From contig MNCI01027002.1 in NCBI GenBank assembly GCA_015680685.1, positions 186,001 to 250,000 on the forward strand: 64,000 nt of DNA, in the 5' to 3' direction. This document shows positions 12,484 to 23,379 of the stretch, in pieces (within the stretch, counting starts at the first letter, position 1; the number at the start of each line of letters is the position of its first letter). Source of the stretch: Gnetum montanum. Taxonomy: Eukaryota > Streptophyta > Gnetopsida > Gnetales > Gnetaceae. The notes beneath the pieces are model-generated. The model ran no database searches. It saw nothing but the letters and a program-made list of their open reading frames with translations, and was not told the origin of the DNA. Position numbers and translations under genes: made by a program.

Positions 12484-13295
12484 TGATAAGTGATGAGGTA
12501 CCCCTACTCCTAATCATACAAATCACTAAGGCATTCATGTGTGATCTAATCAAATTCTATGGACCTATGGTTTTTCAGTGCAATAGTTCTCTAGGAAGTA
12601 AACTAGACTTTGAGAATGTTCATTGTCTTCCCAACTACACTTGTGAAGCTTAAGGGTATGGTTTAAGTGTAATTGATTTTATCATTTTATATTTTATGAT
12701 TTTTGTGCTTTAAATCAACAAGATCAAGAATAAAGTAATTTAATGTCTACTTTAATCTAATTGGCCAATTATTATTCAACTAATCCTAACATAAGTATTC
12801 AATCCCACATGTTGTACACATCCTGAACACATATAATGTTGTTGGGTTACCAAGCGTTAAGTGCTACTAGAATTACCAAATGTCATATGCATGCTCAAAG
12901 TAATTGTACTTATGTACTTACTTAATCACTATTTAGCTTACTTTACTTAATTACTAAAGAAAATTAACTAAATAACTAAAAACATTAAATTCATGAATAA
13001 AATATTAAAGCTATCTAGAATGTTTCAAGATTTATCAAGAAGCTCATCTTTATTGCAACACACACTACCATGTTTAGGTACAACAATTCTCAAATAAAGA
13101 TCCATACACTCAATGACTCCTATTGTAGACACTCTAGAAAATATTCTAACTTTTGACTATAAAAACTGCAAGGGCTTCACTACAACTATGACTAGACATC
13201 CCCTAAACATGGCAAGTTGGAATGTGTTTATAGGTAAGAATAGGCCCTATGTTGATGAGGCCACATCAATGCATCAATGTGGCCTAGTCGACACA
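12484..13295 (-). repeat. E2 5' LTR, part next to the PBS
   Basis: Starts tgataagtgatgagg on the plus strand and follows the same block order as the E1 LTR, including the gaggccacatcaatg part near its right end. It breaks off at 13,295, where the E3 LTR begins; the remainder continues at about 22,312. Confidence 0.8.
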
Positions 13296-14071
13296 TGATG
13301 AGTGGCAAGGTACCACTATGTCCAACCATAAAAATCACAAGCATTCACACATTATTTAGTTGAATTGTATAGAACTTAAGTTCCTAAGTACATTAGTTCC
13401 AGGACATGAAATTTAATCATGAAAATCATTATCTTCTCAACTACACTTGTGCAACTTGATTGTATGGTTAAGTTTAATTAAGGCATATGATTTTTATTAT
13501 TTTATATTTTATTTTTCTACGATTAACAACAAGTGAGACTGGATTGTAGCATTATAATCCTATACCAAACATTAAGTGTTGCTAGGATTACCAAGAGTCA
13601 TATGCATGCTTAAAGTGGTCATACTTATGTACTTAACTAATTCTATTTAATTGAACTAGATTAATTTAGCTTAATTACTTAGTAGTATTAAATGAAATTA
13701 CATAAAACATTAATTACATGAATAAAATATTTAATCTAGCCAAGGTGCTATAAGGTTTGATTAGAAAGCTTGTCTTTGTAACTACACACACTACCATGTT
13801 CAGGTACAACAGTGCTTAAATAAAGATCTATACACTCAATGACTCCTGTTGTGGATACTTTGGAAAATATTCTAACTCTAGAGAAAAGAAACTATAAGAG
13901 TTTTGCTATGCTATGACAAAATCTATATGGAAACTGTGTGCCCAAGCGCTATATTTATAAGCTGGAACATACCCCGTAATATCAGATATCCGACATCACA
14001 TCTTGGGACCTAATATTAGGGCTCTGATATCAAATATCCAATATCAAATCCAAGTAAAATATGATTCATCA
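13296..14071 (-). repeat. E3 3' LTR
   Basis: Homologous along its length to 21,429-22,306, including the stretch attatattttattttattt-like to cgattaac and the terminal tgattcatca. It is about 100 bp shorter because of a deletion near 13,520-13,560. Just inside its inner edge the minus strand reads CATGGAGGTA, a weak polypurine tract. Confidence 0.85.
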
Positions 14072-16130
14072 TACCTCCATGACTAAATGAAAACTCATCT
14101 TGGAGTGAACAAGAGGAGAAACAAGTTTCTTACAAAATATTGAGAAGGTATAGGATTATTGACCAACATGCAAACTAGCTCAAATGGAACAAATAGACTC
14201 TAAGTGCCCAAGTGTATGGATTTACAATCTTTTCTTTTTTCTTTTACAAAATTGGGTGTTCATGACAAGAGAATTGAACACCCTAGACAAAACTAACATA
14301 CAACTCCTCTAGTAGTTGAAGAGTAAGAGAGAAGATCCAATGATTATGAATGGTCCTCATCACATGTGCTATTGCATCTTCCTTGGTGAAGATAGTCTTG
14401 CTTCTAGTCCATGCGTCCTACTACAATCACAACAAATTCATGGATTAGTGTGTGACATGTAACATATATCTTTCAAGTACCTTATCTTATCAACGGTTAC
14501 ACTTGGCTATGTTGTGAGTATGGTGGATTGATGTAATAGTATTAGTGAAAAGATTGAAAAATAGGGTGAAATAGATGAGCAGTCTACTATTAAATTCTAA
14601 AAATTCTAATGTAATGAAATGCTTGAAGAGGACTTAATAATTAACAATAATAAAAGGAGGATTTTACTACATTTTGAAGATGCACACAATTGGATGTCAT
14701 TGATGGGGCACACACAAAAATTTGATTGTGAGAATTTCTAAGGATAAAGAACTTAACTAACCCAACCAAAAGATATGCAAGTGGATCCTCCCCAACCATG
14801 CACAGGCCCATTATTGCTCTTGCATAACTTCAAACTAAGGAGTCCATGGGCCTCATAAATGATTAGTGGATATAGAAAGTTAAGTACAAAAACTTGGAAG
14901 AAACTACCTAAGAATTTCGACATATCAAATCAAGACATTGAACAAGAACATAAAATTGATAGTGAGGTGAGACATGGAAAGCATAGGTGGATGAGAGAGT
15001 GTGTGGAATGAAATTCCTAATTAAGGTCACATGAAGTTCCTTATGAATTTTGTGGTTACATGACTCGATAAAATCTATCCTTAGTCCAGAAAAAAATCAA
15101 CCACATTCATTAACTTCAAATTCTGACTTTAAGAGCAGTCCATCCCCTTAAGACATAAGAATGCTTACACAAAACAACCACCATTCCTTATTGAAGAAGA
15201 AAAGAGACGTAGGAAGTGAGAAAGGGCCTTAATTAGAGGAGATCTTCAAGCATGGGTAAAATGTCTATCTAATCCCATAAATAGTGCTTGTAGTCCATTT
15301 TATTTTGTCTAAGGGATGTGCTTTGAACTCCCATCATTTTTTTTAATATGGAAACCACACCATGCAAAGACTTATTCAACTTCCTATTATTGGTTGACAC
15401 TATTCAATAAGAAATACATGAAAACACACATGAACCCAAGAAAGAATAAAGGCACAAAGAGTATCAAGTCTTCTTGAAGTCACATCCTATTCAAACCTTT
15501 GAATCATTTCCAAATTTGAAAACTACCGAAGTTACAAGTTCATTAAAGCTTTATTAATGAAAAAGGGACCTCATATTGTTAGAATAAGGAAAACCATAGT
15601 GTTTGTGAATTGGTGGATGTAGTGGACTTGCTACCTATTTCATGAAAAAGAAACCATGTCCTAGTTATTAGTAACAAAATTCAAAGCTAGAATCTAGATA
15701 CCAATAATCAAATAATTGGCTAGCACATGCCCTCATCAAACAAATCATACTATACCCAGTTGGCAATAAGGCATGTTATTATTATTAAAACACAATAAGA
15801 AAATCACATCTAAATAAAGGAAAATATAAAAGAAATTATAAAATATTTTTGAAAAATAAAATGTAAAACGATGTTGTAAAATCTAAATTTTGAAAAATTA
15901 ATAACATAAAAACAAAAAGGTGTAAAATAAAGAATATGTAAAGCAAAAAATTGTAAAAATAACAAGGTGTAAAATAAAAAAATGTAAAACAAAAAGATGA
16001 AAAACTAAGGAGCCACTTATATAGTTAGCATGGATGGCCATCTCCCCCATGACTAAGTTAAAAGGAGGAGATCCAAAAGATTGAGTGTGGTTGTCCATCC
16101 AATTAGCCATTTATTACACTAACTTGCTTA
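14072..16130 (-). other. E3 region between integrase and 3' LTR, no gene recognised
   Basis: About 2 kb of AT-rich DNA. Athila-type elements may carry an env-like frame here, but I see no convincing long frame. The two small open stretches at 15,810-16,110 are Phe/Leu-rich readings of A/T-rich DNA. Confidence 0.6.
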
Positions 16131-16139
16131 GGCTTGTGA

Positions 16140-17290
16140 AAAGGTTTGACTTGTTGTTTGTTGACCAATTGCTTCTTGTCTAGGCTCTCAGGGTTTTAGA
16201 TCATCATGGCCCTAGAAGGAAAATTTTTGTAAATTATATAAGGTCCTTCCTACAATGCTTAGAACTTAGTTCATTGAGGTACATGTGTGGGGTTCTAGTA
16301 GAAGACCTTATCTCCTAGTTGAAATTTGACTTTCCTAATTCTAAGATCATGGCACTTTTTGTTGAATACCTTTTGAAACTCATTAGATGATAGGGCCACC
16401 AATTGATTTTTGTTTAGCAAGTTGAGATTCATTAATCTTTCTTTTTGTGCTAGAATTAAGTCAAGGGTAAGGCTGTAGGCTATTGAAAGTATATGGAGCT
16501 TGGATTAAATAGAAAGTATTGGTAATTTTTCGTACACTAAATCATAGGGAGAATAGCCAATATGAACTTTCCATGTTGAGCAGTATGCCCAAAGGGCATC
16601 ATTGAGTTTTGTGCTCTAATCCCTCCTATAATTGCTAATAGTTCTCATTAAGATCTTTGTGATTTCCCTACTTTTAACCTCAACTAGACCATTGGCTTGG
16701 GGGTGGTAGGGTGTTGTTAGTTTATGTTCAACCCCCAAGAGTTGCATAAGCTTCCAAAAGATAATGCCTATAAAGTGGGTTCCATTATGAGAAATTAATG
16801 CATGTGGCACACCAAACCTATTTACAACATTTTGTTGTCCAAACAGAGCAGTAGTAGAAGATGTACAATTGGTGACAACTACTGGTTCTACCCATTTTGT
16901 ACAATAGTCAATAGCAACAATGATGTATGCCTTTTTATTTGCCATGGGCATGATGGGACCCATGAAATCAATGCCCTAGATGTCAAAGGGTTCCAACGGT
17001 TGGATCCACTTTTGAGGTCCATTCGTTCGAGCAGCCATTCCACCATCTCGTTGGTAACATTTACAAGAGTGGACAAATTGGTGAGCATTCCTAAAAATTA
17101 TTGGCCAATAGTACCTTTCCATCAGGATTTTAGTGGTCATGCATCTCCCAACATAGTGGCCCTCACAAGAATCCTCATGAGCATCTTGGAGAACATGTAG
17201 TTGATCTACATCAGGGACACACCAACGAGCTAGGCCATCAGTGCATACCTTGTAGAGGTGTTCATTGATCTCCATGAAGCATTTCACCTA
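16140..17290 (-). pseudogene. E3 integrase
   Basis: At 16,976-17,287 the minus strand encodes the zinc-binding region (DAHEDSCEGHY, then YYWPIIF). The second Cys pair reads CKCYQR instead of CxxCQR. The core follows: a TAG replaces the Trp of WGIDFMGP (TGG to TAG) near 16,978, then VAIDYCTKWVE, ISHNGTHF near 16,785-16,800 (second catalytic Asp replaced by His), and ANGLVEVKSREI near 16,660, which keeps the Glu. The C-terminal WEGPYIIY part lies near 16,220-16,240. Confidence 0.88.
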
Positions 17291-17499
17291 GTGAAGAAAC
17301 TATTGTTTCTTTCAATGATCCAACCCTTGTGGCATCTCTTAAGTGAAAAGATAGCTAAGAATTCCATCATACCATTTAGGCTCAGTGGAAAATTTTTTAA
17401 AGGAAAGTTTAAGAGGTATGAAATGTACAACATGTAAAGGAAAGTGAGCTTTCCTCCTCTTTGTTGTCACATCGCAATCGAGACAAATGATCAGTGACT

Positions 17500-17900
17500 G
17501 CATATTTAGTTTCCTTTTGACCTACCATCATAAGATCAAATTCCTGAAAGATCACCAACCACTATATGACATGGGAACTCACCATTGGCTTGTTCATTAA
17601 GAAGCAGATCACACTATGATCTGTGTGCACAAACACTTTGTATCCAAGCACATAATGCCTGAACTTTTCTAGAGCAAATGCCACTACCATTGATTCTTTT
17701 TTGTGGTGTAGTTTAATTATGCACCCATAATGCTTTAGCTTGCATAGTGGATGTAATATGGATGTTTCGTGTCATCCAACTATGTAAGCATAGCTTCCAA
17801 GGCATAATTTCTTGTATCTATCATAACATGAAATGGTCTAGACTAGTCAGGTGCCTATAAAATTGGAGTTTCTACAAGTTTTTCCTTCAATTTTTGGAAT
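17500..17900 (-). pseudogene. E3 RNase H
   Basis: Nucleotide similarity to E1 712-1,125 and E2 7,670-8,000, with the same order of blocks (tgatcagtgactgc, gatcaccaaccacta, cacaaacactttgta). No long open frame is left. The adjoining linker to integrase at 17,390-17,440 is replaced by a 50-bp patch described among the findings. Confidence 0.7.
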
Positions 17901-18830
17901 TCTTTTTCACATTTTTTAGTCTACAAAAATGGAGCATCTTTCTTTGTTAGCTCAACCAATGATTTTGTGATCTTAGAGAAATTCTCTATGAATCATTGGT
18001 AGTAGCTAGTGTGTCCAAGGAATGACCAATCATCTTTCATGGTTTTTGGTTGGTGGGTAATTCCTTGGATGATCCTTATCTTTTTAGGATGGACCTCAAT
18101 TCATACTTATGAGATTCAATGCCCTCATACAATGCTTTCTTAGACCATGAGATGACTCTTTTGCCAATTGAGCCACAAATTTGTTTGCACCCATCTTTTT
18201 AGTACTTGCTCAAGATGGTCAAAGTCTTGCTAGAATGTAGTGCCATAAGTGAAGAAATCATCCATAAAGACTTCCATTTTACTACTGATTTGCTACTAAA
18301 AGATTCATAATACCAAGTTTTGGAATGTAGAAGGAGCATTACATAAACCAAAAGGCATCTTGCAATATGCAAAGGTTCCCCAATAACTTGTGAATGTTGT
18401 TTTGGCCTAATCCTCTAGCAAAATTTGCATTTGGTTATACCCACTATAACCATCTAGAAAACTGTAATAGTAATGCCTAGATATGGTGTCCAACGCTTAA
18501 TCAACAAATGACAATAGAAAATGGTCCTTAAATATTTCCATATTCAATAGCCAAAAATTGACACAGACCCACCACTTGTCATCTTTCTTTAGCATAATCA
18601 TGAGTGGACTAACCCACTCACTATCTACAATGGGATAGATAAACCCTACCTTGAGGAGTTATTCAATTTTCTCTTTGATAATTTGCTTCAATGTGGGGTT
18701 TAATCACCTCTATGGCTACCTCTTTAACTTCATGACTGAGTCGATGTAGATATGATGCTGGCATATCCTAGGATCAATCCCTATGAGTTTAGGATATGAC
18801 CAACCAAAGGCTATTGACCATTTCTCAACC
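17901..18830 (-). pseudogene. E3 reverse transcriptase
   Basis: Homologous to the RT of E1 and E2. The catalytic box reads KMEVFMDDF near 18,250-18,280, with both Asp residues intact. Stops elsewhere in the frame show that the protein is not made. Confidence 0.8.
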
Positions 18831-19269
18831 ACATCCAGTGGCATCTATTTATATTCTTTAACAAGATTTGCATTGATTATTACTGGCTTCCCATTTTTTA
18901 AGAATGCATATTCCATGTCAACAGGTAGAGTTTTAAATTCAAGGGGCACTTGTTTAAAATTTTCCAAAATTTCCAACTCTCCCTAATAAGTATCATCATT
19001 GGCATTATCAGAGAGTTGGTGATGAACTTTCTCTAGTTCATCCATGCCTACAACATAAGTGCATGTTAGTCTCTCAGTAGGTTCCATGCAAAGTATGCTA
19101 CTTTCAGAACCAGCGATCAGCAATAGGGTGCCCTCTTATTTTGTGATTGTTGTGTATAGATACCTTTGAATATCTTCTTTAGCTGCACACTTCCTACATG
19201 CAGAAATGGATGCATGTTTAATAGACTATAGTTTCTACATGTAATTACACCCTATATTGCTATACGTGA

Positions 19270-19535
19270 TGCATAGAACTCACTTCTTCTTGATCTTTCT
19301 GAATGCATTTTCCTTAGATATTTCCAAGGAAAGATCTCTAATGCCCATTATTGCATCAAAAATACTGAGCCATGCCTTTCCCATGATTATCAGGAAAATC
19401 CCTTTACAGTTCTCAACCTTAATTACTAGGACAACAGCAAGGTAAGAACACCCACAGACATTGGTCAAAATGTCTTTCACTAGTCCCAATGGAACAATAA
19501 TGGATTGGTTTGTCAATTGTAATTAGATATTGCTC
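19270..19535 (-). pseudogene. E3 protease fragment
   Basis: At 19,280-19,516 the minus strand encodes NQSIIVPLGLVKDIL, then IFLIIMGKAWLS, the C-terminal two-thirds of the retropepsin. The N-terminal part with the active-site DLG is missing: the homology stops at 19,535, where the foreign block starts. The frame runs on into ISKENAF, as in E1 and E2. Confidence 0.8.
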
Positions 19536-20880
19536 TTCCACTGAGCCTAAATGGTATGATGGAAAAATGTGAAAAATGCATAGAATGTGAGCAAGAGAGA
19601 AAGGCACTGTCCCAAATGAGGGAGCATAGTTAATTGTAAAGGAAAGTTTAAGAGGTATGAAATGTACAACATGCATAGTAGGTAAGCATAGTCACAGTTT
19701 GAAGGTGTTTGGCTATGAAGAATTAAAATTCATCATGAAGTCTAAGCCTATTGGGTTGGCTACCATGGTTTCCTACATGCTGTGGTGGTCTGCAGTGTGC
19801 AACAGTGTCCAATGGTGTCCCAAATTTTGTTAATTTTCTAAGGGTGCTTGGGTGTAAGAGTGTCTATGCCAAAATGTCAACAACTAAATGAAAATGTCAA
19901 CAACTAAAAGATGAAGCGCAACAATATTTATAAGGCTAGAATTAGCATGAATCATGGATCAGGTGCCACATGGTAGAGGGGTAGTTGGGGCTATGCTCAC
20001 TCCAACTACGCTTCCACTGAAGAAAAATGGTGTTCTGTTGGTATGCTCTAATGGACCCTGTGAGACCGCTAGACTATGACTACACTACTGAGACTACATG
20101 TGTGATTATCGAGACTGCAATGTACTTGATAACAATGCAAAATAGTGTAATTTAGAGACTACACTTCAGGACTACGTTGCCCACTCTCTCAAGTGGTGTC
20201 GAGTGTAGGTACAATTTAGGGGCAAATAGGGGATGCAAATGAAATGCAAGTTATTTATCTTACTTGCCAAAGGAATGTTGGAGTTGAGATGCAAGTTGGT
20301 GCTAAGTTTTGGAGGCTTCTGGAGGCAGTTCTGGTAGACTATGCTAATTACACTTTGGAGCATAGCCCAATGAGTTAAGCAAATATTGCCAAAAAATGAT
20401 GCTCTGTACAAGCTATGCTAGTTACCCTCTAGAGCATAGTCCTAGAGATGTCAAGATAGCCCTAACACTTGGAAAAACCTAGCAAAGATGATGTGCCCAT
20501 ACAGACTATGCTAACTATGCTCTAGAGCATATTAGAGAGTGTAGGCTTAGGAGTTAGAAAATCTACCAAACTATATCATCCATCCCAAACATTCTTAGTA
20601 GCCTCTGGCTTGGCACTTAGGAAAATTTGGCAAACTAGTCATTCCAAGGCTAACTATGCTTTGGAGTGTAGTCCTAACAGGGTGAGCGTAGTTGGGACAC
20701 TTAAAAAAAATTTCTAATTCGAGGTTGTCTCTGTTAACTATACTCTGGAGCATAGTCCCAAAAGTGGAGCATAGTCTCAACACTTACAAAAAATTTGCCA
20801 ACTTTTGGCACTTAGCCAAATTTGTAGTTGATACCTAAGAGCCCAAATTTGATGGTGTTTTAGGGTTCTCCACCATCTTT
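19536..20880. other. Foreign block replacing gag and the protease start in E3
   Basis: In E1 and E2 this position holds the protease active site and most of gag. Here about 1.3 kb of unrelated sequence lies instead. Its first 27 bp (19,536-19,562) are the exact reverse complement of 17,364-17,390, and 19,637-19,673 is an exact 37-bp direct copy of 17,398-17,434, both in the RNase H-integrase linker of the same element. From about 19,900 the block contains irregular repeats built on ctatgct and gagcatagt motifs (for example near 20,338, 20,415, 20,508, 20,651, 20,746). After 20,880 gag-leader homology resumes. Confidence 0.75.
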
Positions 20881-21300
20881 TTAGTATGTCAAGTATGAGA
20901 AATCATTAAACCACTTTCCCTTCACTGACTCATAGTGTTGCTCTAGTTGTCGATCCCTTAGACGTTGTCCCTCAGTGGGATGATAATCCTTGGTGTCACT
21001 ATCCTACATCACATCTTCAGCATGAAGTTCCTGAAGGCCCAATTGCACAAGAGTTTATTGGAGCATCACAAGAATAGATTGATTAGGTAGCAACACAATG
21101 TTATCCTCCATGTTGTGCCATTGTAGTAGTTCATCTTGGTGTAGGATAAAGGTAAAATTGGGTACATACTCATTAGGATGAGCATATACCACTCTATATT
21201 TTTAGGGCACCTACTGATTTACTCCATCTAAGTTGGATGGAGAATCACTCCTCTAAAGAGAAGACATCTTATGTTAGAAAATAAAAAATGTAGTGTGCTT
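20881..21300 (-). pseudogene. E3 gag N-terminal remnant
   Basis: Matches E1 5,090-5,460 and E2 12,000-12,330 in block order: gggatgataatc, then ttcatcttggtgtaggataaag, then the agaagacatctt near 21,260 that corresponds to the gag start region. Only this first part of gag survives to the right of the foreign block. Confidence 0.7.
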
Positions 21301-21409
21301 CTTAAAGCTTTTGTAGTTATTTTAATGTATGATATGAATTTAGGGATTGTTCCAATGATCTTGAATAATTTTTCACTAAGTCCTAAATAGTGCATGTAAT
21401 AACTAAAAG

Positions 21410-21427
21410 TCCCTATCAATGGTGCCA
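21410..21427 (-). other. E3 primer-binding site
   Basis: The minus strand reads TGGCACCATTGATAGGGA, two bases from the 5' LTR. It resembles the tRNA-Asp PBS TGGCGCCGTTGCCGGGGA, with differences mainly C-to-T and G-to-A. Confidence 0.75.
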
Positions 21428-21428
21428 A

Positions 21429-22306
21429 TGATGAGTAGTGAGGTACCCTTATGCCCAGCCATACGAATCACAAGCATTTACACGTGATTCAATCGAATTC
21501 TGTAGACCTTAAGTTCCTAAGTACACTAGTTCTAGGATGCAAAATATAATCATGACAATCATTGTCTTCTCAACTACACTTATGGAGCTTGATTATATGG
21601 TTAAGTGTAATTAAGGCATATGATTTTTATTATTTTATATTTTATTTATCTACGATTAACAATTGGTTGAAACTCAATTTATAAATTACTTTAACTTATC
21701 TAATTGCTAATCAAAAACTAACTATCCTAACATAAGTATCTAATCCCACTTTTTGTGCACATCCTGAACACCTATAATACTGCTAGGTTACCAAATGTTA
21801 AGCATCGCTGAGATTACAAAGAGTCATATGCATGCTCGAAGCAATCGTACTTATGTACTTAATTAATTCTATTTAATCAAACTAGCTTACTTTACCTTAA
21901 TTACTTAGTGGTATTAAATGAAATTGCATAAAACATTAATTGCATGAATACAATATTTAAGTTAGCCAAGGTGCTCCAAGTTGGATTAGAAAGCTCATCT
22001 TTATTGCCACACACACTGTCATGCTCAGGTACAACAATGCTCAAATAAAGATCCATATACTCAATGACTCTTGATCTAGGCACTTTAGAAAATATTCTAA
22101 CTCTAGAGAAAATAAATTGTAAGAGTTTTACTATGCTATGACAAAAATTATATGGAAACATTGTGCCCAAGCACTATATTTAAAAGCTTGAACATACCTA
22201 CGATATTGGATATTCGAAATCACATCTTGGGACCCGATATCCCGTACTCGATATCAGGGCTCCAATATTAGATAGATATTGGAGCTAAGAAAAATATGAT
22301 TCATCA
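21429..22306 (-). repeat. E3 5' LTR
   Basis: 878 bp with TGATGA...TCATCA ends on the minus strand, paired with 13,296-14,071. Near its right end are several gatat/atatc repeats (cgatattggatattcg-like, 22,200-22,280) that are also present in the 3' LTR. Confidence 0.85.
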
Positions 22307-22372
22307 ACATGTCCCAGTCAATGAGGCCCAATTAACAAGGCCTCATTGACCCAACCAATTCGTGACTCATTA
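22307..22372 (-). repeat. E2 5' LTR, distal remainder (end approximate)
   Basis: Directly beyond E3 the sequence gtcaatgaggcccaatt and aaggcctcattgac resembles the gaggcc/ggcctag part of the E1 LTR, and gactcatta may be the decayed tcatca end. This fits E3 having split the E2 LTR. The outer end is uncertain by tens of bases. Confidence 0.5.
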
Positions 22373-22499
22373 GAGATGATCCTTTTATCCTATTGGCTTT
22401 ATATATTGAGTTGTATCTATAGTTAAATTATTTCAAGATTTAATGCCCTAATATGTGAAGTATGATTCTTAATTCTTATAAGCATAACTTATTAAAAGA

Positions 22500-22829
22500 A
22501 GAAGAAATAAAGTACAAGTGATAATTTTTCTTTCAAGACTCAATTGCCATGAAACGTTGCTGAGTCTTTACCAACAATGAAGTGTTAGCCTAGTGGTAAG
22601 ACTCTTGATTTGGACACTTAAGTCTTGGGTTTGATTTTAGTGGGCAATGTTGAGTTATAAAGTTTTATTTCGACTATATATTTTGGGCTAAACCTATGTT
22701 TTAATTAATTTTGGTTCCAACACCCCTCTACTATGATTGATTCTTTATAAATTATAGTAGATAATACAACATATGTGAATTGATCCTTTTATCAATTCCT
22801 CATAGATTAATGCAAAATTTTAGTAGTTT
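22500..22829 (+). repeat. Older repeat with tRNA-like (SINE-like) head
   Basis: At 22,586-22,596 tagcctagtgg fits the pol III box A pattern, and ggtttgatttt at 22,628-22,638 resembles box B (GGTTCGANTCC), 42 bp apart. The block is repeated in diverged form at 46,590-47,008. It lacks a closed acceptor stem, so I read it as a tRNA-derived SINE or pseudogene rather than a tRNA gene. Confidence 0.5.
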
Positions 22830-23057
22830 AAAAAAAACAAAAACAAGAAAAACAAGCACACATAGAACATAGAATTTTCATGGTTCAAAAGGATTGCCAC
22901 TCATTCAAAGCTACACTAGAATTTTATTATATATTTTTGTATATTACAATTACAAGAGAGTTTTGGAACGTTACATAAATATAAATAAAGAAACCATCTG
23001 TAACCAAAATTGATGAATGACCCAATAATCTAGATCAATCACCACATGACTTCAATA
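22830..23057 (-). repeat. C1 3' LTR (single internal unit)
   Basis: About 228 bp, similar to 27,103-27,419 but with one copy instead of two of a roughly 90-bp internal unit (acaagagagttt to caataatctag). The left edge lacks the tgttaggaaatgaatc start seen in the other LTRs. The right end reads gacttcaata against gacttcaaca. Confidence 0.8.
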
Positions 23058-23070
23058 ATCTCCCACTTGG
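23058..23070 (-). other. C1 polypurine tract
   Basis: The minus strand reads CCAAGTGGGAGAT directly before the 3' LTR, the usual copia primer for plus-strand DNA synthesis. Confidence 0.75.
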
Positions 23071-23379
23071 AGACTGATCCAAGAAAAAAAACTCTTGCAA
23101 CCTTGCTTCTCCCACGTATACCATCAACTCCTAGTGTAACACCTCCTCATCACTAACTATGGAGGCCTACTAAGGTCATGTAGAGCCATAGCTTAGTAGT
23201 GGTGATCACCTTGGTCAACATGTCTATAGGGTTCTTTAACCCATGAATCTTCATCAGCACTAATATCCCATCATCTATCAACCCATGGATATGATGATAC
23301 CTCAACTAAATGTGTTTAGATCTGAAATGAGAAATTGGATCTCTAGCCAAATGTATGGCACTTTGACTATTACTAAAAA

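Larger units (their letters stand above)
6536..13295 (-). mobile_element. Ty3/gypsy element E2 (oldest; host of E1 and E3)
   Basis: The minus-strand element keeps, right to left, part of the 5' LTR (12,484-13,295), PBS (12,465-12,482), gag, protease, RT, RNase H and most of integrase. It is cut at 6,535/6,536 by E1; its 3' part lies left of the window. Its 5' LTR is interrupted at 13,295 by E3 and resumes at about 22,312. Frequent stops in every domain make it the most decayed of the three, as expected for the element that was inserted into. Confidence 0.88.
13296..22306 (-). mobile_element. Ty3/gypsy element E3, full span with both LTRs
   Basis: Both LTRs are visible: 3' LTR 13,296-14,071 and 5' LTR 21,429-22,306. 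On the plus strand each starts tgatgag and ends tgattcatca. The internal region reads right to left as PBS, gag remnant, foreign block, protease, RT, RNase H, integrase and a 2-kb 3' region. The five bases outside are acaca (left) and acatg (right), so the target-site duplication is no longer exact. The LTRs differ at roughly one base in five by eye plus a deletion of about 100 bp, so the insertion is old. It lies inside the 5' LTR of E2. Confidence 0.88.

Noticed and set aside
15810-16110. Membrane protein or env-like frame in E3
   Set aside because: Phe/Leu-rich reading of A/T-rich DNA in two overlapping frames; no conserved motif.
13291-22311. Exact target-site duplication for E3
   Set aside because: The flanks acaca and acatg share only the first three bases; the ends rest on the LTR pair instead.
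22561-22660. tRNA gene
   Set aside because: Box-like motifs are present, but no paired acceptor stem or convincing anticodon arm; better read as SINE-like.
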